Source: CAZJYI01 sp964550025 | GTDB lineage: Bacteria; Verrucomicrobiota; Kiritimatiellia; UBA8416; CAYOBW01 | DNA length: 64,000 bases | Assembly: GCA_964550025.1 (NCBI GenBank) | Contig: CAZJYI010000001.1 | Location: 1-64,000, forward strand | Direction: 5' to 3' | Shown: positions 17,845 through 26,218 of the stretch, piece after piece | Position numbering within the stretch: position 1 is the stretch's first letter | How the letters are laid out: every line of letters starts with the position of its first letter | Notes under the pieces: generated by a model | Database searches by the model: none | What the model was told of the DNA's origin: nothing | The model's input: only the letters and a program-made list of their open reading frames with translations | Program-made: the position numbers and the translations under genes

Positions 17845-20643
17845 ATGGATGTTGACGCGTTTCTTGGCGAACTGCAGCATGACCCGTCCTACGCGGGGCA
17901 GGCTATCCACACTCACGTCGAACCGGCACGACCCGCAACCTACGCGACGCCCCGGGTTCCCCTGCCGCCTGCCGTCGACGCTCTTCTCAAAGATATCGGC
18001 GCGGAACGGCTCTACAGCCACCAGGCCGAGGCGCTGGATGCCGTCCGGAACGGCCGAAACACCGTCATTGCCACCGGCACGGCGTCGGGGAAATCGCTCT
18101 GCTACGTGATCCCGATCATCGAGCGACTCCTCGCGAACCGCGAGGCGCGCGCACTGCTTCTCTTCCCTACCAAGGCGCTCTGCCAGGATCAGTTCGGCAA
18201 GTTCGTGGCCTATCAGCAGAGCGTCGGCCTCGGCGACCGCCTGGCCGGCGTCCTGGACGGGGACACACCCTCCAACCTGCGGAGGCGGCTGAGAGACAAG
18301 GGCGCAGTCGTGTTCAGCAATCCCGACATGCTGCACGCGGGCCTCATGCCGCAACACGCGCGCTGGGCGGAGTTCCTGGGGAGTCTCGAAATCCTTGTCC
18401 TCGACGAGCTGCATACCTACAGCGGCATTTTCGGGTCCAATATGGGTCTCCTGCTGGAGCGTCTCTTCCGCGTGTGCCGCCACTACGGCAGCCATCCGCA
18501 GATCGTAGCCTCGTCGGCGACCATCGCCAATCCCAAGGAGCTGGCCGAGGCGCTGACCGGACGAGACTTCCAACTTGTCGCCCGGGACGGCAGCCCGAGA
18601 GGAAGGCGAACCTACGTCTTCTGGAACCCTCCCCGCGTACGGGAAACAACGTGGCGGTCGCGGCGAAGCGCAAACGTCGAAGCCCACGAGCTGATGGCCC
18701 GCCTGATCGCGAAGGGCATTCCGACCATCACCTTCTCCAAGGCGAAAATGACGGCCGAGATGCTGCACCGCTACGTCTGCGAAAAGCTCCGCGAGACGGC
18801 CCCACAGTACGTGTCGCGGGTGACTCCGTACCGCGGGGGCTACCGTCCCTCGGAGCGGCGGGAGATCGAGAAGCGGCTTTTCAGCGGGGAGTTGCTCGGT
18901 GTCAGCGCGACGCGGGCACTCGAACTGGGAATCGACGTGGGCAGCCTGGAAGCCTGCGTCGTGGTGGGGTACCCGGGGACCCTGGCCTCATTCTTCCAGC
19001 AATCCGGCCGCGCAGGCCGTAAGCGCGAGGATTCGATCGTCTTCCTCGTCGGCCTGGATACCAGTGTGAACCAGTACATCATGTCGCACCCCGAGTACGT
19101 GTTCGACCGGTGCATCGAGCAGGCCGTCATCGATCCCCACAACCCGTTTGTCGCCATGGGCCACCTGCGCTGCGCCACGCACGAGCTGGCTCTCCCTGAC
19201 GACGAAACCAACGCATTCGGGGAACATGCGCCCACGGTGCTGCGTGTCCTGGAAGACAACCGGAAGGTGCGCTCGATCGACGGGCACTGGTATCATGCCG
19301 CGTCGGAAGTACCGCAGCACGAGATCTCCCTGCGCGACCGCTCGAACGCGAATGTGCTGATCGAAGACGTTGACACGGGAGAAGTGCTGGGCGAAGTGGA
19401 CCGCTATGATGCCCCGCCCATTCTGCACCCGCATGCCGTCTACATGCACCGGGGAGAGACGTACCTGGTGCGGGAACTGGATCTGGACCGCAATATCGCG
19501 CGCGTGCAGCGGGAGGCGGTGGACTACTATACGCAGCCGCTCGGCGGAACGGACATCCACCACGTCGACGAGCAACTCAGAGAAAGGCCGCTGGGCAACG
19601 GGAAGCTCTTCTGGGGTGAGGTCACCGCCTATTTCAATACGTATGCGTTCGAAAAGGTGCACTTCTACTCACTGGACGCCATCTCGTTGCACGGGCTCGA
19701 CCTGCCGACCATGGCACTGGAAACCATGGCGTTCTGGCTCGTTCCGGATGAGGACATCATGGCCCGGGTCCGCGACGCCGGCCTCGATGCGCACAGCGGG
19801 CTGCGCGGGGTCGGGTATGCAACACGAATGCTCCTTCCACTTTTCATGACGTGCGACACGCTCGACTTCTCGCATACGGTCGGGAGCGTTAACTCGCCCT
19901 GGAATGCAGTTTTCGTGTACGAGCGCTATCCGCACGGGCTCGGTTTTACCGCCAAGGCCTACGATCTCATGCACGAGATTCTGCCTGCCGTACTCGATTG
20001 TGTCGAAAGCTGTTCCTGCGATGATGGCTGCCCCTGCTGCGTCGGCAAGCCGCTCCGGCAATATGCGACGTGGAACGTCGAACGCGGCGAAGCTTCCATT
20101 CCCAACAAGGACGCTGCGTCGATGATCCTCAGGAACATGCTTGGTGACCGCGGACAACTCGATCAACCCGATACGGCGGGCCTCACGGATTCCGAGGCAG
20201 GCAGGCAGGAGCGGCTGGAACGCGCCCTGCGGCGGCGGCTCGAGCGAGGGAGAGAACCCAGGGTCTTCCATCCCATCCGTCCCGGACCCGAAGTGCACAC
20301 GGAGTACCCTGACAGCGAAAAGGCAGACGCACTGCCCCAGGCGGATGTCACACGCCGAGTGGAGAGGCGCCGCGATTTCGAGAGAAGCCTGCACAAGCGT
20401 ATCGCAAAGAGGATCGGCGCCGGGGGACTGCGCCCAATGACGGGCAAAACTCCGCCACCCCCGGATATGGCCACCGGCCACGGCAACCTGCGCCCCACCG
20501 ATTTCCCGGGCAGGCCCGCGACGCCGGCGCCGCAGACAGCAACTTCCCCCGAAGATGCGCCCAACGGAGAGAGAGAAGAGCCGATTGTGCTCGGAGATTC
20601 GATCGCCAGCCGGGCCCGAAAACTGAGGAAGAAACGCACGTGA
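17845..20643 (+). CDS. MrfA/YprA-type DEAD/DEAH helicase with DUF1998-like zinc site
   Basis: 932 residues. Q-motif-like HQAEALDAV, Walker A ATGTASGKS (~77), LVLDELHTYSGIFGSN (motif II as DELH), SATIANPKE (motif III) and ATRALELGIDVGSLE plus QQSGRAGRKRE (motifs V/VI) identify an SF2 3'-5' helicase. A cysteine cluster CVESCSCDDGCPCCVG (~725) marks the C-terminal zinc domain of the MrfA family, DNA-repair helicases of about 750 residues. Here an extra ~170-residue charged, proline-rich tail follows. The gene lies 25 bases after the permease and overlaps the next gene. Confidence 0.9.
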   Translation: MDVDAFLGELQHDPSYAGQAIHTHVEPARPATYATPRVPLPPAVDALLKDIGAERLYSHQAEALDAVRNGRNTVIATGTASGKSLCYVIPIIERLLANREARALLLFPTKALCQDQFGKFVAYQQSVGLGDRLAGVLDGDTPSNLRRRLRDKGAVVFSNPDMLHAGLMPQHARWAEFLGSLEILVLDELHTYSGIFGSNMGLLLERLFRVCRHYGSHPQIVASSATIANPKELAEALTGRDFQLVARDGSPRGRRTYVFWNPPRVRETTWRSRRSANVEAHELMARLIAKGIPTITFSKAKMTAEMLHRYVCEKLRETAPQYVSRVTPYRGGYRPSERREIEKRLFSGELLGVSATRALELGIDVGSLEACVVVGYPGTLASFFQQSGRAGRKREDSIVFLVGLDTSVNQYIMSHPEYVFDRCIEQAVIDPHNPFVAMGHLRCATHELALPDDETNAFGEHAPTVLRVLEDNRKVRSIDGHWYHAASEVPQHEISLRDRSNANVLIEDVDTGEVLGEVDRYDAPPILHPHAVYMHRGETYLVRELDLDRNIARVQREAVDYYTQPLGGTDIHHVDEQLRERPLGNGKLFWGEVTAYFNTYAFEKVHFYSLDAISLHGLDLPTMALETMAFWLVPDEDIMARVRDAGLDAHSGLRGVGYATRMLLPLFMTCDTLDFSHTVGSVNSPWNAVFVYERYPHGLGFTAKAYDLMHEILPAVLDCVESCSCDDGCPCCVGKPLRQYATWNVERGEASIPNKDAASMILRNMLGDRGQLDQPDTAGLTDSEAGRQERLERALRRRLERGREPRVFHPIRPGPEVHTEYPDSEKADALPQADVTRRVERRRDFERSLHKRIAKRIGAGGLRPMTGKTPPPPDMATGHGNLRPTDFPGRPATPAPQTATSPEDAPNGEREEPIVLGDSIASRARKLRKKRT

Positions 20644-21692
20644 CAACCTTCCTTGTCTTACTGTTCTACGCCGCGGCGGGATTCTGCCTGTTCCTGGTGC
20701 TGTTGAACCGGTGCCTGATCCTGTTGCCTGACGGCCCGCGCAAACCCCGGCTCATGGCCGCCGCCTTCGCAGGGCTCACCGGCGGCGGCGCGGCCATGGC
20801 GCTTCTGCTGCCATTGTGGCCGTTCATCTGCGCGCCCGCCGTCGTTCTGTCTGCCATTCTGGTTGGCGAGATGTGGCGAGCCGTCTTGCGGCATCGGTAC
20901 AAGGGCAGCAAGCCGATTGGATCGGTTGTCCATGACGTCCGTCTCACCGCGCCGCTCACAACCACACACCTCGCATGCCACCGCTTCGAGATCGCCCTAC
21001 CCCATTGGCACGGGGAACGTCTGCGGATTGCCCACATCTCCGATCTCCACGTACATGCCGGATTGCCGGAAGAGTACTATGCGGCGGCGTTTGCCGCGGT
21101 GGAGGGACAGGCACCCGACCTGGTCTGCATTACGGGGGATTTTGTCTCCCAGGCGGACGGGCTGGAGCTGCTCCGGCGTGTGCTGCGCCCCATCGGCACC
21201 ATCGGCACTTTCGCAGTTCTGGGAAACCACGACTACTGGGTGGGGACAGACCCTGTGCGCGAAGTGCTTCGGGAAAGGAGCATCCGCCTTCTCACGAACG
21301 AAACGGCCGCTCTTGCGATGGGGGACAGGCACATCGCCATCACCGGGTGCGACGATCCGTGGGGACAGGCGCCGTGGCAGGCGAGGGACAGGCACGGCAA
21401 AGCCGATCTGCGCATCGCCCTTTCCCACACGCCGGACAACATCTACAAACTGGCGCGGAGCCGCACGGATGTGGTCTTCTCGGGGCACTGCCATGCGGGG
21501 CAGATTCGGATTCCGTTCGCGGGCTCCGTAGTTGTGCCGTCCATCTACGGAAGGCGTTTCGACCATGGGCACTTCGTGGTGCGGGGGACACACCTGTTCG
21601 TTGCCAGCGGCGTGGGAACAGCCGATCCGCCGTTCAGGATCTATTGCCAACCGGATATCTTCGTTGTCGATATCCTGTCTCTGCACGGATGA
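20640..21692 (+). CDS. Membrane-anchored calcineurin-like metallophosphoesterase
   Basis: 350 residues from a GTG that overlaps the helicase stop (GTGA). Two or three membrane segments occupy residues 3-80. The catalytic core then shows the metallophosphoesterase motifs in order: ISDLHVHAG (D-x-H), TGDFV, LGNHDYW (GNHD), SHTPDN and SGHCHAGQI (GHxH). This is the YkuE/LpxH-like arrangement; the substrate is unknown and could be a lipid or UDP-sugar lipid. Four copies of the GGGACAGGCAC repeat plus one GGGGACAGACCC lie inside its second half, read in two frames. Confidence 0.88.
   Translation: MTTFLVLLFYAAAGFCLFLVLLNRCLILLPDGPRKPRLMAAAFAGLTGGGAAMALLLPLWPFICAPAVVLSAILVGEMWRAVLRHRYKGSKPIGSVVHDVRLTAPLTTTHLACHRFEIALPHWHGERLRIAHISDLHVHAGLPEEYYAAAFAAVEGQAPDLVCITGDFVSQADGLELLRRVLRPIGTIGTFAVLGNHDYWVGTDPVREVLRERSIRLLTNETAALAMGDRHIAITGCDDPWGQAPWQARDRHGKADLRIALSHTPDNIYKLARSRTDVVFSGHCHAGQIRIPFAGSVVVPSIYGRRFDHGHFVVRGTHLFVASGVGTADPPFRIYCQPDIFVVDILSLHG
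21104..21395 (+). repeat. Four in-frame copies of the GGGGACAGGCAC repeat inside a gene
   Basis: Copies at 21104-21114, 21321-21332, 21361-21372 (one mismatch, GGCGC) and 21385-21395; a GGGGACAGACCC variant lies at 21242-21253. Frame differs: two copies encode GQAP and two encode DRH. All are in the metallophosphoesterase, mostly outside its catalytic motifs. Confidence 0.8.
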
Positions 21693-21695
21693 ACG

Positions 21696-21724
21696 CTGAC
21701 ACATGCAGGGCGGATTGGTATAGT
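21696..21724 (+). promoter_or_regulatory. Candidate sigma70 promoter of apt
   Basis: CTGACA (21696-21701), a 17-base spacer and TATAGT (21719-21724) form a near-consensus promoter 42 bases upstream of the apt start. GAGAGGAG at about 21751-21758 provides the ribosome site. It marks the break from the long upstream transcript. Confidence 0.6.
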
Positions 21725-21766
21725 CCAGGGACAGTCAGGGACGTTTTCACGAGAGGAGAGACAGAT

Positions 21767-22288
21767 ATGGACGTTGAGACCATCAAGGCTGCCATTCGCG
21801 ATGTGCCCGATTTCCCGAAGCCGGGGATCCTGTTCAAGGACATCACACCCATACTCTCAGACCCCGCCCTGTTCAGCGCAACGGTGGACATCTTTGAAGA
21901 GCGGGCAAAGGCTATGGGCGTGACAAAAATCGCCGCCGTCGACGCCCGCGGCTTCTTCTACGGCGGGGCGCTTGCCGACCGCCTGGGCATCGGATTGGTG
22001 CCCATCCGCAAGAAGGGCAAACTGCCGTACCTGACGCACGAGGAGAGTTACGATCTGGAGTACGGGTCCGCCACGCTCGCGATTCACCAGGATGCCTTTA
22101 CCGACGGGGAGAAAGTGCTGCTCGTGGATGATCTCCTGGCAACCGGTGGCACGGCACTGGCGTCGGCGAAGCTCATCGAGAAGGCGGGCGGAAAAGTAGC
22201 GGAGGTCTGCTTCGTCGTCGAATTGGCGTTTTTGAACGGTCGAGCAAAGCTTGACGGGTACAGCGTGTTTGCTCCGATCGTCTTCTGA
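21767..22288 (+). CDS. apt: Adenine phosphoribosyltransferase
   Basis: 173 residues from the ATG at 21767; the frame is open upstream but this start has a good ribosome site and matches family length. FPKPGILFKDITPIL near the N-terminus and the PRPP loop VLLVDDLLATGGT (~120) are diagnostic. It converts adenine and PRPP to AMP in the cytoplasmic purine salvage pathway. It has its own candidate promoter at 21696-21724. The next gene follows after 53 bases with AAGGAGG. Confidence 0.95.
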   Translation: MDVETIKAAIRDVPDFPKPGILFKDITPILSDPALFSATVDIFEERAKAMGVTKIAAVDARGFFYGGALADRLGIGLVPIRKKGKLPYLTHEESYDLEYGSATLAIHQDAFTDGEKVLLVDDLLATGGTALASAKLIEKAGGKVAEVCFVVELAFLNGRAKLDGYSVFAPIVF

Positions 22289-22341
22289 GCCGGATCATTC
22301 CCGCTAGTCGCATTTCCAACGACAAGGAGGCAGTTGATACC

Positions 22342-23550
22342 ATGAGCACAGCAACGCACGTAGACCGGCGGACATTCATAACCGCCACCGGGATGGCCGG
22401 ACTGGCTTATTCCATGCAAGCGGCGGGGGAAACCGAAAAACAACCTCGGCAGAAGCTCAAGCTGGCCATGGTCGGATGTGGCGGGCGTGGATCGTGGCTT
22501 GGAAGTCTGTTCCTCAAGCACGGTGGCTACGACATCATTGCCGCCTGCGACTTCTTTCAGGACCGCGTTGATGCTTTTGGGAACAAGTATGGTGTGCCGC
22601 CCGAACGACGGTTCACGGGATTGTCCTCGTACAAGCGCGTCCTGGATCTGAAACCGGATGCCGTGGCGATCATCACGCCACCGTATTTCCATCCCGAGCA
22701 GGTTGCGGCTGCCGTGGACGCCGGTGCTCATGTGTACATCGCCAAGCCCGTTGCGGTGGACGTACCGGGGTGCATGTCGATTGCCGATTCGGGAAAGAAG
22801 GCCACGGAGAAAGGTCTGTGCTTCTTTGTCGATTTCCAGACACGGGCCAACGACTACTACATCGAGGCCATCCGGCGCGTGCATGCAGGGGGCATCGGCG
22901 AATTGGCCTTCGGCGAGACGGCCTACCACACGGGACGGTTGGGGACAAAGGCGAAACCGGGAACGCCCGAAGCGAGGCTGCGCAACTGGGTATTCGACAA
23001 GGTGCTTTCGGGCGATATCATCACGGAGCAGAATATCCATGCGCTGGACGTCATGAGCTGGGTGATGAATGCGCCGCCGCTGCACGCCTTCGGGTCGGGC
23101 GGGCGAAAGGTGCGGGTGGATGTGGGAGACTGCTGGGACTATTTCACGCTACACTATCAGTATCCGGACGGCGTGAGCATGACCTTCAGTTCACGGCAGT
23201 TTGAGGGCCACGGGTCAAAACCGGATGGCATCACGTGCCGGGCCTTCGGCTCCAAGGGTGTCCTGGAGACGAGATACGGCGGAAACGTGATGATAAGGGG
23301 CAAGGCGTTCTATCGCGGCGGTAACACGGGGCAGATCTATCACGAAGGGGCCGTGAGGAACATAGCCACGTTCCATGATGCCATCGCGACAGGCAAATGC
23401 GACAACCCCACCGTCGCCCCCAGTGTGCGCAGCAACCTGGTGACGATTCTCGGCCGTACTGCCGCCTACACCGGCGAACTGGTGACGTGGGACGCGCTGC
23501 TGAAAGACACCACGCGGCTCGACGCGCGGCTGAAAGGCCTGGATACCTGA
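22342..23550 (+). CDS. Tat-exported Gfo/Idh/MocA-family oxidoreductase
   Basis: 402 residues. The N-terminus has a twin-arginine motif (VDRRTFITATGMAGLAYS), so export by Tat is predicted. The Rossmann fold begins KLAMVGCGGRGSWLG (~41). The family lysine lies in IAKPVAVDVPG (~136), where most members have EKP. The C-terminal half is the alpha/beta dimer domain with ITEQNIHALDVMSWV. The family uses NAD(P) on sugars, cyclitols or related substrates. Exported members are frequent in planctomycetes and relatives, and how they keep their cofactor is not clear. AAGGAGG precedes the ATG. Confidence 0.9.
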   Translation: MSTATHVDRRTFITATGMAGLAYSMQAAGETEKQPRQKLKLAMVGCGGRGSWLGSLFLKHGGYDIIAACDFFQDRVDAFGNKYGVPPERRFTGLSSYKRVLDLKPDAVAIITPPYFHPEQVAAAVDAGAHVYIAKPVAVDVPGCMSIADSGKKATEKGLCFFVDFQTRANDYYIEAIRRVHAGGIGELAFGETAYHTGRLGTKAKPGTPEARLRNWVFDKVLSGDIITEQNIHALDVMSWVMNAPPLHAFGSGGRKVRVDVGDCWDYFTLHYQYPDGVSMTFSSRQFEGHGSKPDGITCRAFGSKGVLETRYGGNVMIRGKAFYRGGNTGQIYHEGAVRNIATFHDAIATGKCDNPTVAPSVRSNLVTILGRTAAYTGELVTWDALLKDTTRLDARLKGLDT

Positions 23551-23584
23551 TGACCACCGGTGGCTACCCGGTCGCAGCCCCGCC

Positions 23585-24064
23585 TCAGGGGTTGAAAACG
23601 GGAAAGAGCTGATCGTACAGTTCCGTGAGCGACTGTGGGATCACCTTCAGGTCGGCCATTACAGGCATGAAATTGGTGTCGCCGTTCCAGCGGGGAACGA
23701 TGTGCATGTGCACGTGTTCCTCTAGGCCGGCGCCCGCGGCTATCCCCAGGTTGATCCCTGTGTTGAAACCGTCCGGATGCATTATCGCGGTCAGCGCTGA
23801 GACGGATTCGGCCAGAAGATCCATGGTTTCGGCCCTTTCTTCAGTGGAGAGGTCGCCGATCCCCGCTACGTGGCGGTAGGGGAAGATGAGGAGATGACCG
23901 TTATTGTAGGGATAGCGGTTCATGATCACGCCGCACCGGGAGCCGCGCTTGACCAGGAGGGTTTCGCTATCGTCCGCCGCTGATACGCTGTGACAGAGAA
24001 AGCAGCCATCCGTCTTGTCGGACAGGATGTACTCCAATCGCCACGGAGCCCAAAGCTGATCCAT
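23585..24064 (-). CDS. HIT-family nucleotide hydrolase
   Basis: 159 residues. CFLCHSVSA near residue 21 gives the first zinc-type pair found in HIT-like proteins. RYPYNNGHLLIFPYRHVA is the conserved central strand, and EEHVHMHIVPRW is the catalytic histidine triad. The C-terminus PQSLTELYDQL fits the Ap4A phosphorylase-like bacterial branch. It faces the Gfo/Idh/MocA gene convergently. Likely substrates are dinucleoside polyphosphates or nucleoside phosphoramidates. Confidence 0.9.
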   Translation of the reverse strand: MDQLWAPWRLEYILSDKTDGCFLCHSVSAADDSETLLVKRGSRCGVIMNRYPYNNGHLLIFPYRHVAGIGDLSTEERAETMDLLAESVSALTAIMHPDGFNTGINLGIAAGAGLEEHVHMHIVPRWNGDTNFMPVMADLKVIPQSLTELYDQLFPVFNP

Positions 24065-24180
24065 CGTCAGTATTCCCCAAGCTGCGCACGCCCTTCAAAG
24101 ACCCTGTGCAGGCCACCTCTTCAAGATTTCCCGATTATGCGAACGTGTACGGTCGTGTCAAGCGCCTGAGGTCGAAAGAA

Positions 24181-24252
24181 GTACCTGTCCCCTCCAGTGG
24201 CGTGCGGCCCGCAGCAATGTGCCTGCCCCGCGCCAGTCGGGTGCCTGTCCCC
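24181..24252 (-). repeat. Dispersed GGGGACAGGCAC repeat, two intergenic copies
   Basis: GTACCTGTCCCC (24181-24192) and GTGCCTGTCCCC (24241-24252), with a degenerate GTGCCTGCCCC near 24221. They lie between the HIT gene and the PlsC gene, in a 224-base gap where no other gene is seen. Confidence 0.75.
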
Positions 24253-24288
24253 GATAGCGGCTCAAATCCTTGCCTCGCGCGGGGCGGA

Positions 24289-25125
24289 ATGCTAGAAGTC
24301 TTCGGCATGGGACGCGCAGAGTTTGTAAAGGAACTGTTGGCCACCGGCTCCTACGATACGCCGGAACACTATCCGCGCCGCTTCTTCGACCGCCTTTTCT
24401 GGTGGAGCAATGCCTGGTATCGGGCACGTATTGCAGCCGTCATCTGGAGCGGCAATCGGTGCGCCAAGGAGGGACGCTGGAATCAGGATAGTTGGGCGGA
24501 CCTGGCCTATCGCGTATTTGAGGCTGTCGAGGCCTGCGGCGGCAGGATCCATGTCCGTGGCTACCGCCACCTGGCAGACATCAAGGGCCCGGCCGTGATT
24601 TTGGCCAACCACATGAGTATTCTCGAGACAATGCTCTTGCCTGCGCTAACGCTCGTCAGCCACCACACGACGTACGTCGTGAAGAGCAATCTGCTGCGAT
24701 ACCCGATCTTTGGCAGAGTGATGCGGGCCGTCGATCCCATTGGCGTGGGGAGGAAGAACCCCCGCGAGGATTTGAAAGCCGTTATGCGGGGTGGGATTGA
24801 GCGTCTCAAGCAGGGCAAAGTCATGATCATCTTCCCTCAGGCCACGAGGACCGTCGTGTTCGACCCCGAAACGTTCAACTCCCTCGGTGTCAAACTGGCA
24901 AGGAGAGCGGGAGTTCCCGTCGTTCCGGTGGCACTGAAGACCGATTTTCACGCTGTCGGCAAGGTCATCAAGGATATCGGCCGAGTGGACCGAAAGAAGT
25001 TGCTTCACTTTGAGTTTGGGAAACCGTTGACGGTCGAGCGCAACGAGCGCGAAGTCCATGACCTTGTTGTTGAGTTCATTACAGGCCGCTTGAAAGAATG
25101 GGGGGGCGAGGTCGTCGGATCCTGA
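24289..25125 (+). CDS. PlsC-type 1-acylglycerol-3-phosphate acyltransferase-like protein
   Basis: 278 residues from the ATG at 24289 (GGGGCGG upstream); 24307 is an alternative. An upstream extension would run through repeat DNA and is rejected. Block I reads LANHMSILETMLLP, so the catalytic H-x4-D is here H-x4-E. Block III reads FPQATRT in place of FPEGTRS, and VPVVPVALK matches block IV. It is probably membrane-associated and transfers acyl groups to lysophospholipid. The D-to-E change is seen in a known subgroup from memory, so activity is likely but not proven. Confidence 0.8.
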   Translation: MLEVFGMGRAEFVKELLATGSYDTPEHYPRRFFDRLFWWSNAWYRARIAAVIWSGNRCAKEGRWNQDSWADLAYRVFEAVEACGGRIHVRGYRHLADIKGPAVILANHMSILETMLLPALTLVSHHTTYVVKSNLLRYPIFGRVMRAVDPIGVGRKNPREDLKAVMRGGIERLKQGKVMIIFPQATRTVVFDPETFNSLGVKLARRAGVPVVPVALKTDFHAVGKVIKDIGRVDRKKLLHFEFGKPLTVERNEREVHDLVVEFITGRLKEWGGEVVGS

Positions 25126-25188
25126 CGACCTGAAGATGCGCGTCTTGGCCAGGCGTCTCCCCCCACGCACAAGAACGGAGAGAAAGAC

Positions 25189-25584
25189 ATGCTGCCGGAT
25201 CTGCAATCCAGCCTTTTGTGTGACGATGTACGGCAGGAACGGAATGGGAAGTTCATCCTGATCGGCATCTTTGACGTCATCGGTATTCCGAAGTTCCCCG
25301 CTGTCTTTCAACGTATCTGTGTTGTCAACCGGTGGTGTTGCGGGGAAGGGGAATTCACCCAGCGAAGCCGGGTTCTGAGTCCAGACGGATCACCGCTTGT
25401 GGAAGGCAAACCGGTAGTAGTGAAGCTCCCGGACGGCGAGGCTACTGCGACAAGCGTCGAGTTCTTCGTGAACTTCAAGTTCAGCTCGCCGGGAACCTAC
25501 TGGGTGGAGATCCTTCTGGAAGACGACCTCAAACTCCGATACCCGCTGAAAGTCCGCCAGGTCAAGCCGCCACAGGGAAGCTAG
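25189..25584 (+). CDS. DUF6941-like protein
   Basis: 131 residues, with GGAG about twelve bases before the ATG. It opens MLPDLQSSLLCDDVRQERNG and continues GKFILIGIFDVI, which resembles the small DUF6941 family. The rest is predicted beta-sandwich, ending in SSPGTYWVEILLEDDLKLRYPL. No signal peptide or membrane segment. Function unknown. Its 3' end overlaps the convergent HAD gene by four bases. Confidence 0.75.
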   Translation: MLPDLQSSLLCDDVRQERNGKFILIGIFDVIGIPKFPAVFQRICVVNRWCCGEGEFTQRSRVLSPDGSPLVEGKPVVVKLPDGEATATSVEFFVNFKFSSPGTYWVEILLEDDLKLRYPLKVRQVKPPQGS

Positions 25585-26186
25585 CCCGCGGTGTGTGCGT
25601 CGGCAGCGGCGTTCCCAAACACGAGCCGCTCGAGTTCCGCCATGGATTTCACCGAGTAGTCGGGCACTGCATCGCGGCAGGGCTTGCCGGGATTCTCGAA
25701 GAAGCAGGTGGCAACGTTTGCAGCCTGGCCGCACCGGATGTCGTGAACGTAGTCCCCTATCATCAACACCTGCCGGGGAGAGAACCCCCAGGCACCAAGT
25801 ATGTGAAGCACTGGGCCGGGATGCGGCTTCATATGCTCAAACTCACGCGCAAGAGCAATATCGAACGTGAGATCGAAACGCCGGCACAACGCATCGACGC
25901 TCTCGTTCGTGTTTCGCGTTACGACTCCGATTCTGATCGTTGCGCGGCGACAACGGGCCAACAGTTCACTGCAGCCTTCCTGTAGCCGCTGACGCCGAAT
26001 GGCTTCACGCTCATGCCGTTCGATGATCCCCCATGCGCGGCGGCGGCCCGGTTCCGGCAGGGCGGCTATCGCGACAGCCAGATCGCCGGGGGGCAGGCCG
26101 ATCTCCGCCCGGATGGCCTGGAAATCGAGGGCGGGCACCGTAAGAGTGCCGTCCATGTCGAATATGAGTCCGTCGTAAGCCGGCAT
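25581..26186 (-). CDS. HAD-superfamily phosphatase (phosphoglycolate phosphatase-like)
   Basis: 201 residues from the ATG at 26186; a longer frame upstream reads into the channel gene and is not favoured. Motif I FDMDGTLT (DxDGT) lies near residue 7. VVTRNT carries motif II, and KPHPGPVLHIL plus MIGDYVHDIRCG give motifs III and IV. The cap is helical (class C1). The substrate is a small phosphorylated metabolite of unknown identity. It lies 32 bases downstream of the channel gene on the same strand, so probably co-transcribed. Confidence 0.85.
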   Translation of the reverse strand: MPAYDGLIFDMDGTLTVPALDFQAIRAEIGLPPGDLAVAIAALPEPGRRRAWGIIERHEREAIRRQRLQEGCSELLARCRRATIRIGVVTRNTNESVDALCRRFDLTFDIALAREFEHMKPHPGPVLHILGAWGFSPRQVLMIGDYVHDIRCGQAANVATCFFENPGKPCRDAVPDYSVKSMAELERLVFGNAAADAHTAG

Positions 26187-26218
26187 GTTCTGGGGATATC
26201 CTTCTCGCTGCGGGCGTA

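Noticed and set aside
24106..24288. N-terminal extension of the PlsC-like gene to 24106
   Set aside because: It would translate repeat DNA, and a start with a better ribosome site lies at 24289.
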